This document shows, piece by piece, positions 7,605 through 15,009 of a stretch of 18,354 bases of DNA. Made by a program: the position numbers and the translations under genes. The DNA comes from Alphaproteobacteria bacterium UBA7371. Lineage in GTDB: Bacteria > Pseudomonadota > Alphaproteobacteria > UBA8317. Below the pieces are notes generated by a model. That model saw only the letters and a list, made by a program, of their open reading frames with translations, searched no databases and was not told the DNA's origin. Where the stretch lies: assembly GCA_002469865.1 (NCBI GenBank), contig DKOD01000138.1, forward strand, positions 1 to 18,354, written 5' to 3'. Within the stretch, counting starts at the first letter, position 1; every line of letters begins with the position of its first letter.

Positions 7605-8521
7605 TGGTGCTATCTTTTATGGCGCTGGGCGAATGCATGGTTGAGCTCTCCGACCAGGGCGATGGCCTTTACAGGCGAGGATTTGCCGGCGACACATTTA
7701 ATACTGCTTGGTATGCACGCCATGTTTTGCCTTTTGAGTGGCAGGTGCATTTTGGGAGTTGCATTGGTTCCGATGAGGCTTCCCATCAAATGCGCGTCTT
7801 CATGGAGGACGCTGGGATTGGAACAACTAGCCTGCGCGTAATACCAGACCAAACGGTTGGCCTATACATGATTGACCTCCATCAAGGAGAACGACACTTT
7901 TCCTATTGGCGCAGTCAATCTGCGGCGCGTCGTCTGGCTGACGATCCTTCATGGCTGCGTCGCATGCTTTCAGGGCATAAGGTTATCTATTTCTCTGGTA
8001 TTACCTTAGCCATTCTTCCCCCGGAGGGAAGGTTAACACTTTGCGCAGCCTTGTTGGAAGCGCGCAAAGGTGGCGCGATTGTTGCGTTTGACACAAACCT
8101 TCGCCCGCAGCTCTGGAAGGACCACGCGACCATGCAGGCTGCCATATTGGAGGGTGCGCGGGTGGCGGACATCATCTTGCCAAGCTTTGATGAGGAGCAA
8201 ATGATCTTTGCAGGCACGAGCGCACAAGAAGCTATCGAGCGCTATCGCACGGCTGGCGCTCGTGTCATTGTGCTCAAAGATGGGGTTGGAGATGTCCGGC
8301 TTTGGGACGAGGTGGATGGTTTGCGTATTTTGAACTGTGATCCCGTGGCGAATATTGTTGATAGCACCGCGGCAGGGGACAGTTTCGGAGGGGCTTTTGT
8401 GGCTCATTTGGTGCAAGGAGCTACCATTGAAGATGCGGCGAAAGCAGCAATGCTGGTTGCAAGAGAAGTTATTCAATATCGTGGCGCCTTGGTGCCAGAA
8501 ATTTTTAAAGGGGGTGAATAA
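7604..8521 (+). CDS. kdgK: 2-keto-3-deoxygluconate kinase (PfkB family)
   Basis: A 305-residue PfkB/ribokinase-family kinase. GECMVEL near the N-terminus, GFAGDTFNTAWYAR at 26-39, FDTNLRPQLW at 162-171 and DSTAAGDSFGGAF at 253-265 with catalytic Asp259 are the pattern of KDG kinases. It phosphorylates 2-keto-3-deoxy-D-gluconate with ATP to KDPG, which then goes to KDPG aldolase (not in the window). The ATG at 7604 overlaps the upstream stop (TGATG); a TTG one codon earlier is less likely and ATG 7619 is another option. Its partner substrate would come from gluconate via the idonate/gluconate enzymes and a dehydratase. Its pairing with an XylX homologue means the operon handles two classes of 2-keto-3-deoxy acid. 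Confidence 0.9.
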   Translation: MVLSFMALGECMVELSDQGDGLYRRGFAGDTFNTAWYARHVLPFEWQVHFGSCIGSDEASHQMRVFMEDAGIGTTSLRVIPDQTVGLYMIDLHQGERHFSYWRSQSAARRLADDPSWLRRMLSGHKVIYFSGITLAILPPEGRLTLCAALLEARKGGAIVAFDTNLRPQLWKDHATMQAAILEGARVADIILPSFDEEQMIFAGTSAQEAIERYRTAGARVIVLKDGVGDVRLWDEVDGLRILNCDPVANIVDSTAAGDSFGGAFVAHLVQGATIEDAAKAAMLVAREVIQYRGALVPEIFKGGE

Positions 8522-9486
8522 TGCATATTTTGATCATTGGTGGTGGCGGTGTTGTGGGCCAAAAATTGGCTCATTCTCTTGCAAAGCGGTGTGAGTTACG
8601 TGGGCAAGCGATCAGCAAAATTACTTTGGCTGACATTGCTGATCCAGCCATGGTGGATGCACCATTTGAAGTGGCCTGTGTTGCCTGCGATATCAGCCAG
8701 CCTGATTCAGTTGAAGCCATTCTTGGGGCGGATATCGATGTGATCTATCACCTTGCTGCAATTGTATCGGCACATGCGGAAGAGGATTTTGATGCGGGTT
8801 TATCAATCAACCTTATGGGCACACTAAACCTGCTCAGGGGTGTCAGCAAATTGCAGACAAAACCCGTTGTTGTCTTCACCTCCTCTATTGCTGTCTATGG
8901 CGGCGAAGTACCTGATCCTATTTTGGACCATACATTCCTCAACCCACAGACTTCTTACGGGGCACAAAAGGCCATGGGGGAATTGCTCATCAATGATTTC
9001 AGCAGAAAGGGTTATATCGATGGGCGCAGTTTCCGGCTGCCTACGATTTCCGTGCGCCCTGGCAAACCAAACCGTGCCGCGTCAAGCTTCATGTCATCCA
9101 TTCTTCGCGAGCCATTGAACGGGCAGGAAGCCATTTGCCCAGTAAGCGATGATTTCCCCCATTACTATCTTTCATTGCGCAAATGCGTTGAGAACCTGAT
9201 TTTGGGCGCTGAGATTGATGCAAGTGATCTGGGCTTAAACCGCTGCATGATGATGCCAGGGAAAATGTGGACAATCCGTCAGATGATTGACGCAATGACC
9301 GCCGTGGCGGGGCCGGGGCCCGCCAAGTTGATCCGTTTTGAAGAGCAGGCAGCCATCCAAGAAATCGTCAAAGGGTGGCGTTATGATCTACGGCCTGAAA
9401 AATCTTTAAAGCTAGGTCTTAGTGCCGATGAGAGTTTTCGAGATAACATACGTTACTACCTCGAAGATGATAAGCCTGTTGTGTAA
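8521..9486 (+). CDS. denD: D-erythronate dehydrogenase (NAD-dependent epimerase/dehydratase family)
   Basis: A 321-residue extended SDR. GGGGVVG at 7-13 binds NAD, SSIAVYGG at 121-128 contains the catalytic Ser, and SYGAQK gives Tyr146/Lys150. FRLPTISVRPGKPNRAASSF and SSILREPLNG are features I recognise from DenD. The enzyme oxidises D-erythronate to 2-oxo-tetronate, which OtnI, OtnK and OtnC turn into dihydroxyacetone phosphate. Those three genes are in this window but on the other strand (14248-16924), so the pathway is split between two operons. The ATG shares its first base with the kdgK stop and is preceded by AAAGGGGGTGA. It is the last gene of the plus-strand unit, ending 58 bases from a convergent gene. 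A uronate-type epimerase is the main alternative and is less likely. Confidence 0.87.
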   Translation: MHILIIGGGGVVGQKLAHSLAKRCELRGQAISKITLADIADPAMVDAPFEVACVACDISQPDSVEAILGADIDVIYHLAAIVSAHAEEDFDAGLSINLMGTLNLLRGVSKLQTKPVVVFTSSIAVYGGEVPDPILDHTFLNPQTSYGAQKAMGELLINDFSRKGYIDGRSFRLPTISVRPGKPNRAASSFMSSILREPLNGQEAICPVSDDFPHYYLSLRKCVENLILGAEIDASDLGLNRCMMMPGKMWTIRQMIDAMTAVAGPGPAKLIRFEEQAAIQEIVKGWRYDLRPEKSLKLGLSADESFRDNIRYYLEDDKPVV

Positions 9487-9544
9487 ACAAGCTTTTGGCA
9501 TGCTTGAGCCCCTTGTTATGGTTATGGGACTTCAATTCCAACAA

Positions 9545-10483
9545 CTAATTCACTGGCGTTACAAGTTTCTCGCCCCTGACAAAAGCATGGATGTTGTCGC
9601 GTTGTAGGGCAGCCATATCAGCACGTGTCTCCACCGTGCCTGAGCCCTGATGTGGTTGAATCACCACATTGTGCAGATCATAAAAGCGTGGGTCGATGTT
9701 GGGCTCGTTTTGGAACACATCCAAAGCAGCTCCCCCAATTTTACCTGCTTCCAGGGCTTCAAGCATGGCCTCTTCGTCGATCGTGCTGCCGCGTGAGATG
9801 TTGACAATAATTGCGTTTGGGTTGAGCGCTGCAATAACCTCTCGCGATACAAATTTGGTCGTATCAGGGCCACCAACCAGTGCCACCACGAGATAATCCA
9901 CGGCTTTTGCCAAGGCTACAGGATTGTCATGATATGTCCAATCAGGCGTGGGTTTGCTGGTGCGGGCAAAATAATGGATATCCATCTTAAAGCTCGCCAA
10001 TCGGTTTGCTATTTCACGGCCAATGCGGCCTAGGCCGACAATGCCAACACGCCCACCTGAAAACTTACGGTTAAGTCGATATTCGCCTTGATTTTTCCAT
10101 CGCCCAGAACGCGCCCATTCTGAAGCCTGGCTCATCTCACGCACCTGCATGAGAAGCATGCCGACGGCGATATCTGCGACATCATCATTAAGCACATCAG
10201 GTGTGTTGGTTACTTTTATGCCGCGCTCATTGGCGTGCGTTATGTTGATAGCGTCATACCCAACGCCATAATTGGCAATGAGTTTGAGGTTTGGAAGCAT
10301 ATCCATCAAGCCGCCGTCAAATGAAGCATGACCTTTGAACGCCACGGCTGTTATCTGTGATTGGATTGTTTGTTCCAGGCCCGAAATATCGGCGGGTTTG
10401 TCTAGAAAAAAAGGATCGAAAGCTGATTTTAATCCTGCGACATCGATATCACTATACGGTCCAATCACCAGTGTTGCCGTCAT
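9545..10483 (-). CDS. D-isomer 2-hydroxyacid dehydrogenase, glyoxylate/hydroxypyruvate reductase type
   Basis: A 312-residue member of the D-2-hydroxyacid dehydrogenase family. The Rossmann motif GLGRIG is at 150-155. The catalytic residues are Arg231 (ISRGSTIDE), Glu260 (FQNEP) and His278 (PHQGSGT). The NYGVGYDAI and PHQGSGT segments are typical of glyoxylate/hydroxypyruvate reductases (GhrB-like), which reduce glyoxylate to glycolate or hydroxypyruvate to D-glycerate using NAD(P)H. It is the last gene of the minus-strand operon, 80 bases after apnO, and AAAGGATG precedes its ATG. If the RuBisCO-like protein upstream releases glycolate, a glyoxylate/glycolate enzyme here would make sense. 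That link is inference. Other short 2-hydroxyacids remain possible substrates. Confidence 0.88.
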   Translation of the reverse strand: MTATLVIGPYSDIDVAGLKSAFDPFFLDKPADISGLEQTIQSQITAVAFKGHASFDGGLMDMLPNLKLIANYGVGYDAINITHANERGIKVTNTPDVLNDDVADIAVGMLLMQVREMSQASEWARSGRWKNQGEYRLNRKFSGGRVGIVGLGRIGREIANRLASFKMDIHYFARTSKPTPDWTYHDNPVALAKAVDYLVVALVGGPDTTKFVSREVIAALNPNAIIVNISRGSTIDEEAMLEALEAGKIGGAALDVFQNEPNIDPRFYDLHNVVIQPHQGSGTVETRADMAALQRDNIHAFVRGEKLVTPVN

Positions 10484-10526
10484 GTTGTCATCCTTTCGGG
10501 AAGGTAATTTATCAAAGCTGTGGCTT

Positions 10527-10539
10527 CATCAAATTGATG
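10527..10539. promoter_or_regulatory. Perfect odd palindrome in the 80-base gap before the 2-hydroxyacid dehydrogenase gene
   Basis: CATCAAATTGATG reads the same on both strands apart from its central base. It sits in the widest gap within the downstream half of the operon, about 45 bases before the start of the next gene. A regulator half-site pair is possible. With only one such copy seen, chance cannot be excluded. Confidence 0.25.
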
Positions 10540-10563
10540 TCTGTTGACGTGGTTTTTTTCAAT

Positions 10564-11403
10564 TCAGCCATCACATATTTCGGTTACTGATTTTTTAATG
10601 GCGGCCAGGTCAAATACCTTATCCAACCAATCAGGCTGAAAAACTACGGATTGCGCTTTATCAATTGCCATTAATGCCCCATCCGAAAACCTGCCTTCTG
10701 GAAAAATTCCAAAGGCAATAGCAAGTTCAATTTTCAGATGACCTAAGATAAAATCATGTGCCGCCGCCTCGGGAACACCCATGGAAATGGCGCGATCTGT
10801 AGCCTGCCGCAAAGCCATCGCCATGGTGGCGCCAATGGTTTCTGATAATGCGGGTTCGAGCACAGCAATATTTTCAAGGCTGCAACGGTGCGAGCGAGAC
10901 ACCGGAGCATAAATGACTTTGGCTATATCCTCACAGATTTTGTAATCTTTTTCGGGGCCTTGGATCAGTGCACAAACGATCCCTTGGGGTGCGGCTATTC
11001 CACCAAAATAGTCCTGTTGCGCTTCAATAGTTTGATGGGCTTCAAGGATATGCGGATGGCATGGATGTGTGCAAAAGAAGGTGATGTCATCGCGCACCGG
11101 CAAAAGTCCAGCAAATGGTGCTGCTGCATCCAACACGATTACCGCAGCTCCTGATTTTAAACGATCTACAAAACCATGCGCTATCGTACCGATCTTACTA
11201 TCGGGCACGGCCATGACCACCACATCCGCGTTGCTCAAGGCTGTATCAGCTGCCACACAATCTAGACCTGTTTCCTCTTTGAGGCGGGTTTGGCCCGCTT
11301 CTGTCACTTCAATGGGAGCGAGCACATAGGATGCAGAATTGAGGTTGCGGGCAATGCGGACACCCATTTTTCCGCCTGCTCCTAAAAGCGCAATATTTAA
11401 CAT
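10564..11403 (-). CDS. apnO: D-apionate oxidoisomerase-like protein (6-phosphogluconate dehydrogenase-related)
   Basis: A 279-residue protein with an N-terminal Rossmann fold (LGAGGKMG at 7-14, AVPDS near 65-69), the unusual CTHPCHPH segment at 111-118, and an all-helical C-terminal domain of the 6-phosphogluconate dehydrogenase type (LENIAVLEPALSETIGATMA, then GHLKIELAIAFGIF). This matches D-apionate oxidoisomerase, which oxidises D-apionate and moves its hydroxymethyl group to give 3-oxo-isoapionate. The assignment rests on family resemblance plus context: it directly follows a DUF1537 kinase and a RuBisCO-like protein, the oiaK-oiaT/oiaX neighbourhood of known apiose pathways. AAAGGAT precedes the ATG, and three bases separate it from the oiaK stop. 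Without that context it would be called only an NAD-binding oxidoreductase. Confidence 0.8.
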   Translation of the reverse strand: MLNIALLGAGGKMGVRIARNLNSASYVLAPIEVTEAGQTRLKEETGLDCVAADTALSNADVVVMAVPDSKIGTIAHGFVDRLKSGAAVIVLDAAAPFAGLLPVRDDITFFCTHPCHPHILEAHQTIEAQQDYFGGIAAPQGIVCALIQGPEKDYKICEDIAKVIYAPVSRSHRCSLENIAVLEPALSETIGATMAMALRQATDRAISMGVPEAAAHDFILGHLKIELAIAFGIFPEGRFSDGALMAIDKAQSVVFQPDWLDKVFDLAAIKKSVTEICDG

Positions 11404-11406
11404 AAA

Positions 11407-12780
11407 TTATCCTTTCCCTGTGACGCTTGGCACGCCGTTTTTCATCCAAGAGAAATAATCAAGGCTCCCCATTTGGCCACCTTTCAATGCTACTTCCAAA
11501 CCGTCAAGCACGTTGGTTTCGCTATGGCCCCTGAAAAGGGAGGCGCCGGCCGACCCTGCCCCTATTGCCGTGAGGGCAAACAACTCAAGTTTCGCGATGG
11601 CATGGCCCGATGTGTCACCCCCAGCAATGATCACACGACGTAGGTTTGTTTGGGAAATGATGCTGCGAAGTATGTCGCCCAAACCCGCACCTATTAGCCC
11701 ATTGGCCCAATGTTGGCTTAAGCCTTTGCGGGAAATAACGTCACCAACTGCTGCGATGGATAAATCATCCGGCCCACGTACACTGCAAATTAGAGGGTCC
11801 CGTTTTGATTTGATGGCAGCAAGCCCTGCGTTAATGGCTGTTGATTTTGCCGCGTCGGCTGCAGCGCCACCTTCGATCAAGGCCGCGGTGTCAAGTTGTA
11901 TAACCTCAAAACCATCTGCTTCAGCCTGGGTGATTTGTGTTGCGGTGATGGCAGAGGCGGAACCCGACACGGCCACAACCTGTTCCACGGCATGAATGGC
12001 TGGCGGGGATGGGGCAATAGGAATTTTCCCTTCTGCCTGCCAATGTGCGACCAGGGCATATTCGACGCCTTGGGAGCCAATGGCAAGATGCCCAGTTTTC
12101 TGAGCTGCGTCCCAAATCAAACCTCCCAGCCTCGCCGCCTGATCCATGTGCGTGAAGTCAAGTGTTATGATTTCCACCTCATCTTCTGTGCTGAGGTCTT
12201 CAAGTTTGACATCGAAAAGCTTGTCAAAAGTGAGTTTGGAAACGGGTATATTGGTTTGTGTACGCAAATGAGCAGCCACATCTGCTTCATTCATAGGTGT
12301 CACGGGATGGACTGCCATAACGGGGTGACGGTCCAGGCGATAAACGTCGCTCCCTGCTGCTGCAAATAGATGACCAAATGCTTGATAACGCCGCAGAGGA
12401 GGCGCTGCTACTAAGCAGGAGACCCATTCACTTTTTCGCACCAAAAGAGCTAACTCCACGGCTTTTCCGATCGAACCCGTATGGGGCGCACTATCAAGCG
12501 TTGAGCAAATTTTATAATGCAAAATAGGCGCTTTTGTTTCATGCAAATAGGCAAATTGCTTGGGCAAATGCTCCGCCATCCATTCTGGTTTTTGGCTGCG
12601 TGCTGTTGTGGCAATGCCAATGCCGCGCATGTTCACAAAACGCTTTGTTTGTTCAGGTGTTGGTGTTGTGAGGTATAGCACGCTGGGCAGGCCTGCAAAG
12701 GTCAGGACTTCCATTGTGGCAGCCGAGCCAGTAAAATCATCCCCCAAAAAAGCGACCAAAGGACCGTCGGGCAGGGTCAT
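11407..12780 (-). CDS. oiaK: 3-oxo-isoapionate kinase (DUF1537/four-carbon acid-sugar kinase family)
   Basis: A 457-residue two-domain DUF1537 kinase. The N-terminal sugar-acid-binding domain has LGDDFTGS from 12 and HYKICSTLDS at 88-97; HPVTPM follows. The C-terminal nucleotide-binding domain has AGGDTSGHA at about 386-394. It is longer than the OtnK at 15653-16924 (423 residues) and has KICSTLDS instead of KYCSTFDS, so the two kinases are clearly distinct. The expected reaction is ATP-dependent phosphorylation of 3-oxo-isoapionate at O4, between ApnO and the RuBisCO-like protein. The start overlaps the stop of the RuBisCO-like gene by four bases (ATGA), and its stop is three bases before apnO. 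The precise substrate is inferred from these neighbours; the kinase family is certain. Confidence 0.85.
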   Translation of the reverse strand: MTLPDGPLVAFLGDDFTGSAATMEVLTFAGLPSVLYLTTPTPEQTKRFVNMRGIGIATTARSQKPEWMAEHLPKQFAYLHETKAPILHYKICSTLDSAPHTGSIGKAVELALLVRKSEWVSCLVAAPPLRRYQAFGHLFAAAGSDVYRLDRHPVMAVHPVTPMNEADVAAHLRTQTNIPVSKLTFDKLFDVKLEDLSTEDEVEIITLDFTHMDQAARLGGLIWDAAQKTGHLAIGSQGVEYALVAHWQAEGKIPIAPSPPAIHAVEQVVAVSGSASAITATQITQAEADGFEVIQLDTAALIEGGAAADAAKSTAINAGLAAIKSKRDPLICSVRGPDDLSIAAVGDVISRKGLSQHWANGLIGAGLGDILRSIISQTNLRRVIIAGGDTSGHAIAKLELFALTAIGAGSAGASLFRGHSETNVLDGLEVALKGGQMGSLDYFSWMKNGVPSVTGKG

Positions 12781-14024
12781 GGGCGGTAAGCTTCCAAGGC
12801 CCTGGCAAGTTCCACATGTGATGTTGCATAATCATCTGGCGAAACCCCTGACATGGCTGCTTGCCATGATTGGCGTAAAGCTGCGACGCCAGCACGAGGA
12901 CCATCGGGATGGCCCATGATCCCGCCACCTGCTGCATAAATACAATCAGAGTTCCCCATTTGTTGGAAAGTCTCTGGGGGCTGTAAAACCGTTTGGCCTG
13001 ATGAAAAAACTGGCATGGCAACATAGGGCGCATCTTCAAAAAGCGGTGTTAGCAACGATTTGGCTGAAGAGATTACGCTTTCATTGCTTTCACTGAATTT
13101 ATTCTGAAGCCCATTCACATGCATGTGATCAGCGCCTGCCAATCGCCAAATTTTTGACCATGCTTGATAGCTCCATCCGAGCATATGTGCGCGGCTTAAA
13201 TAACCCCAGCCATTTCTATGGGCATGGATAGGCAAAGCGCTATGCCGCGATAGGCCAAGAAACCCCGAAATACCAACGGAATTGAGGCTCGCCATGACGC
13301 AGGTTGCTCCATGCGCGAGCGCAAAATCATGGCGCTTGCGCATGTGATCCACCTCTCCTGTGAGGTTGAAGGCATACATTACTTTTTTTCCGGTACGATC
13401 TGCGTGGGCATTTATGACATTCATGACCAAGCGCACGCGCTCTTCAAATGGGCAGGCTGGTCCATTGGCCTGCAATTCGTCATCCTTGATAAAGTCGATG
13501 CCTGCTTCAGCCAGGCTTTTAACCAGATCAGCTGTGGACTCAGCTGTCAGGCCCACAGAAGGTTTGATGATTGTGCCAATGATTGGTCCCGTATTCACGT
13601 TGGCCAGTGCGCGCGTGCCGGTGATGCCAAATTTTGGGCCAGGGTATTCATTGGCGAAGGAACGAGGAAGACGAATATCCAAGATGCGAAGACCGGAAAA
13701 TTGAGACAACTCAAACAAATTTCCCGCAACTGTGGCCATTAAGTTGGGAAGGTCGGGGCCAATATTGTCCAAGGGCCAGGATAAGGTAACTTTTGCGCGG
13801 TGATAATTTGCACCTTTAAGCCCGCCTGTAAGAGTTGGTGTGTCGGTCGTTTCTAATATGGTGATTTTGGTAACCTGTGCAGCTGCGCGAGCCTGCAACT
13901 CGGTCGTTTCTCCATGGACTTTAACAAAAGTGCCTGAACTTTGTTCACCCGCCATGACAGCTGTGGCATGGCTAGGGTCACAGGGTGTTTCAATCAGGTA
14001 ATCTGCTTCAAATCGTTCACTCAT
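12777..14024 (-). CDS. RuBisCO-like protein (form IV), probable 3-oxo-isoapionate-4-phosphate decarboxylase or transcarboxylase/hydrolase
   Basis: A 415-residue RuBisCO large-subunit homologue. The metal site is intact: Lys180 (the carbamylatable lysine), Asp181, Asp182 and Glu183 in FIKDDE. Lys154 in GTIIKPSVGL stands where RuBisCO Lys175 is; HAHR at 267-270, HMHVNG at 300-305, Lys309, SSGQ at 341-344 and GGGIMGHP at 366-373 follow in order. It is not a carbon-fixing enzyme: the IKPSVGL, SSGQ and HMHVNGLQNKF segments differ from true RuBisCO, and no small subunit or phosphoribulokinase is nearby. Next to oiaK and apnO, it fits OiaX (decarboxylase giving L-erythrulose 1-phosphate) or OiaT (giving 3-phosphoglycerate plus glycolate). 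The ATG at 14024 is chosen because MSERFEADYLIETP begins the conserved fold; ATG 14036 and GTG 14099 are possible and none has a strong ribosome site. Confidence 0.85.
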   Translation of the reverse strand: MSERFEADYLIETPCDPSHATAVMAGEQSSGTFVKVHGETTELQARAAAQVTKITILETTDTPTLTGGLKGANYHRAKVTLSWPLDNIGPDLPNLMATVAGNLFELSQFSGLRILDIRLPRSFANEYPGPKFGITGTRALANVNTGPIIGTIIKPSVGLTAESTADLVKSLAEAGIDFIKDDELQANGPACPFEERVRLVMNVINAHADRTGKKVMYAFNLTGEVDHMRKRHDFALAHGATCVMASLNSVGISGFLGLSRHSALPIHAHRNGWGYLSRAHMLGWSYQAWSKIWRLAGADHMHVNGLQNKFSESNESVISSAKSLLTPLFEDAPYVAMPVFSSGQTVLQPPETFQQMGNSDCIYAAGGGIMGHPDGPRAGVAALRQSWQAAMSGVSPDDYATSHVELARALEAYRP

Positions 14025-14111
14025 GATGAATGACATTGTGGGGCAAGCGATGGGTTTTGGTGCACTTCCAAATCCTTTTTGGTTTGGTTTTTGGACCACG
14101 TAACGGTCAAT

Positions 14112-14261
14112 TCACATTGGTTTGAAACGGAGCGGTTGATACAACAAACTTGTTCGCTGATGGTCATTTGCCGATGGATCCAGAGTGCTGAACGACTCAA
14201 ATATGGTTACAAGAGGACGAAATTCGTAATCGCCTTGTGTGCCGGCGTCAACGTAAGTTCT
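14112..14261 (-). pseudogene. Possible C-terminal scrap of a lost gene
   Basis: In the 223-base gap between otnI and the RuBisCO-like gene, one minus-strand frame is open from 14261 to a TGA at 14112-14114. It reads like protein (GDYEFRPLVTIFESFSTL, then LLYQPLRFKPM before the stop), starts inside the otnI end in another frame, and has no usable start or ribosome site. It may be the tail of a deleted gene. I cannot name the family. A D-apionolactonase (ApnL) would fit the pathway, but nothing in the 45 or so residues proves it, and chance is possible. Confidence 0.3.
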
Positions 14262-15009
14262 TCATCCAGTTGAGTGTTTGTTCTGTGTTTGTATGGGGCT
14301 TGTATTCTGCACCGAGGGGTTTTTCCCAACCAAGTTGCGCAATATGATCAAACACATGATCAAAATTTACCTCGCCATGATCAGGTGTGCCCCGATCTGG
14401 AACAGAGGCGAATTGAATATGCCCAATCAGGGGCATCAATGTGCTCAGGCGGTGCGTGAGATCTCCTTCCATCAGCTGCACATGATAACAGTCAAACATG
14501 AGTTTCAAATTGGGGGCTGCGACTTCCTCGATAATATTGGCGGCTTGGGCCGTGGTTGAGAGGAAATAGCCTTTCGCATCATAATGATTGAGTGGCTCAA
14601 TTAATATGTTCACGCCATGGCGTGAAGCCTTCTGCGTTGCATAGCGCAGGTTTGACGTGAATGTGTTGTGGGCATCAGGGCCATGGGCAAAACCCGCCAT
14701 GACATGAACGGCTTTTGCGCCAATCAAACAGGCATAATGAAGTGCTTCATCGATTGCAGCTCTCGCATCATCTTGTCTGTTGGGTAGCGCAGAAAGGCCA
14801 TTGTCTCCCCCGGCAACATCGCCCCGACTTGTGTTGAGGCCGAGCATGGCCAATCCGGTGTGATCAAGTGCTTTTTTCACGTCAGCGGCTTTAAATGCGT
14901 AGGGCCAATGGCACTCGACGGCATCAAAACCAGCCGCCTTAGCGGCGTGAATAGCATCGGGCAAAGAGCGGTCTGTCCAGAGAAAACCTAGATTTGCAGA
15001 AAAACGCAT
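14248..15009 (-). CDS. otnI: 2-oxo-tetronate isomerase (hydroxypyruvate isomerase family)
   Basis: A 253-residue sugar phosphate isomerase/epimerase-like TIM barrel, close to the 258 residues of E. coli Hyi/OtnI. Visible family segments are FSANLGFLWTD at the start, EPLNHYDAKGYFL (metal-binding Glu), MFDCYHVQ (Asp and His), GHIQFASVPDRGTPDHGEVNF (His, Asp, Arg) and LGAEYKP (Glu). It converts 2-oxo-tetronate to 3-oxo-tetronate, between the LtnD/DenD dehydrogenases and OtnK. The frame opens at 15018, but the ATG at 15009 overlaps the otnC stop as TGATG and gives MRFSANLGF, the normal N-terminus, so it is preferred. The gene is translationally coupled to otnC. Hydroxypyruvate isomerase activity is the alternative, less likely next to OtnK and OtnC. 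Confidence 0.88.
   Translation of the reverse strand: MRFSANLGFLWTDRSLPDAIHAAKAAGFDAVECHWPYAFKAADVKKALDHTGLAMLGLNTSRGDVAGGDNGLSALPNRQDDARAAIDEALHYACLIGAKAVHVMAGFAHGPDAHNTFTSNLRYATQKASRHGVNILIEPLNHYDAKGYFLSTTAQAANIIEEVAAPNLKLMFDCYHVQLMEGDLTHRLSTLMPLIGHIQFASVPDRGTPDHGEVNFDHVFDHIAQLGWEKPLGAEYKPHTNTEQTLNWMKNLR

Noticed and set aside
9488..9506. Hairpin CAAGC/GCTTG after denD as a terminator
   Set aside because: The stem is only five pairs with a nine-base loop and no T run follows.
11513..11995. A 160-codon plus-strand frame inside oiaK
   Set aside because: It is the antisense shadow of the kinase, with low-complexity composition and no start signal.
12777..14024. Carbon-fixing RuBisCO large subunit
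   Set aside because: Only the metal-site core is shared. IKPSVGL, SSGQ and HMHVNGLQNKF differ from true RuBisCO, the protein is short, and no small subunit or phosphoribulokinase is nearby.
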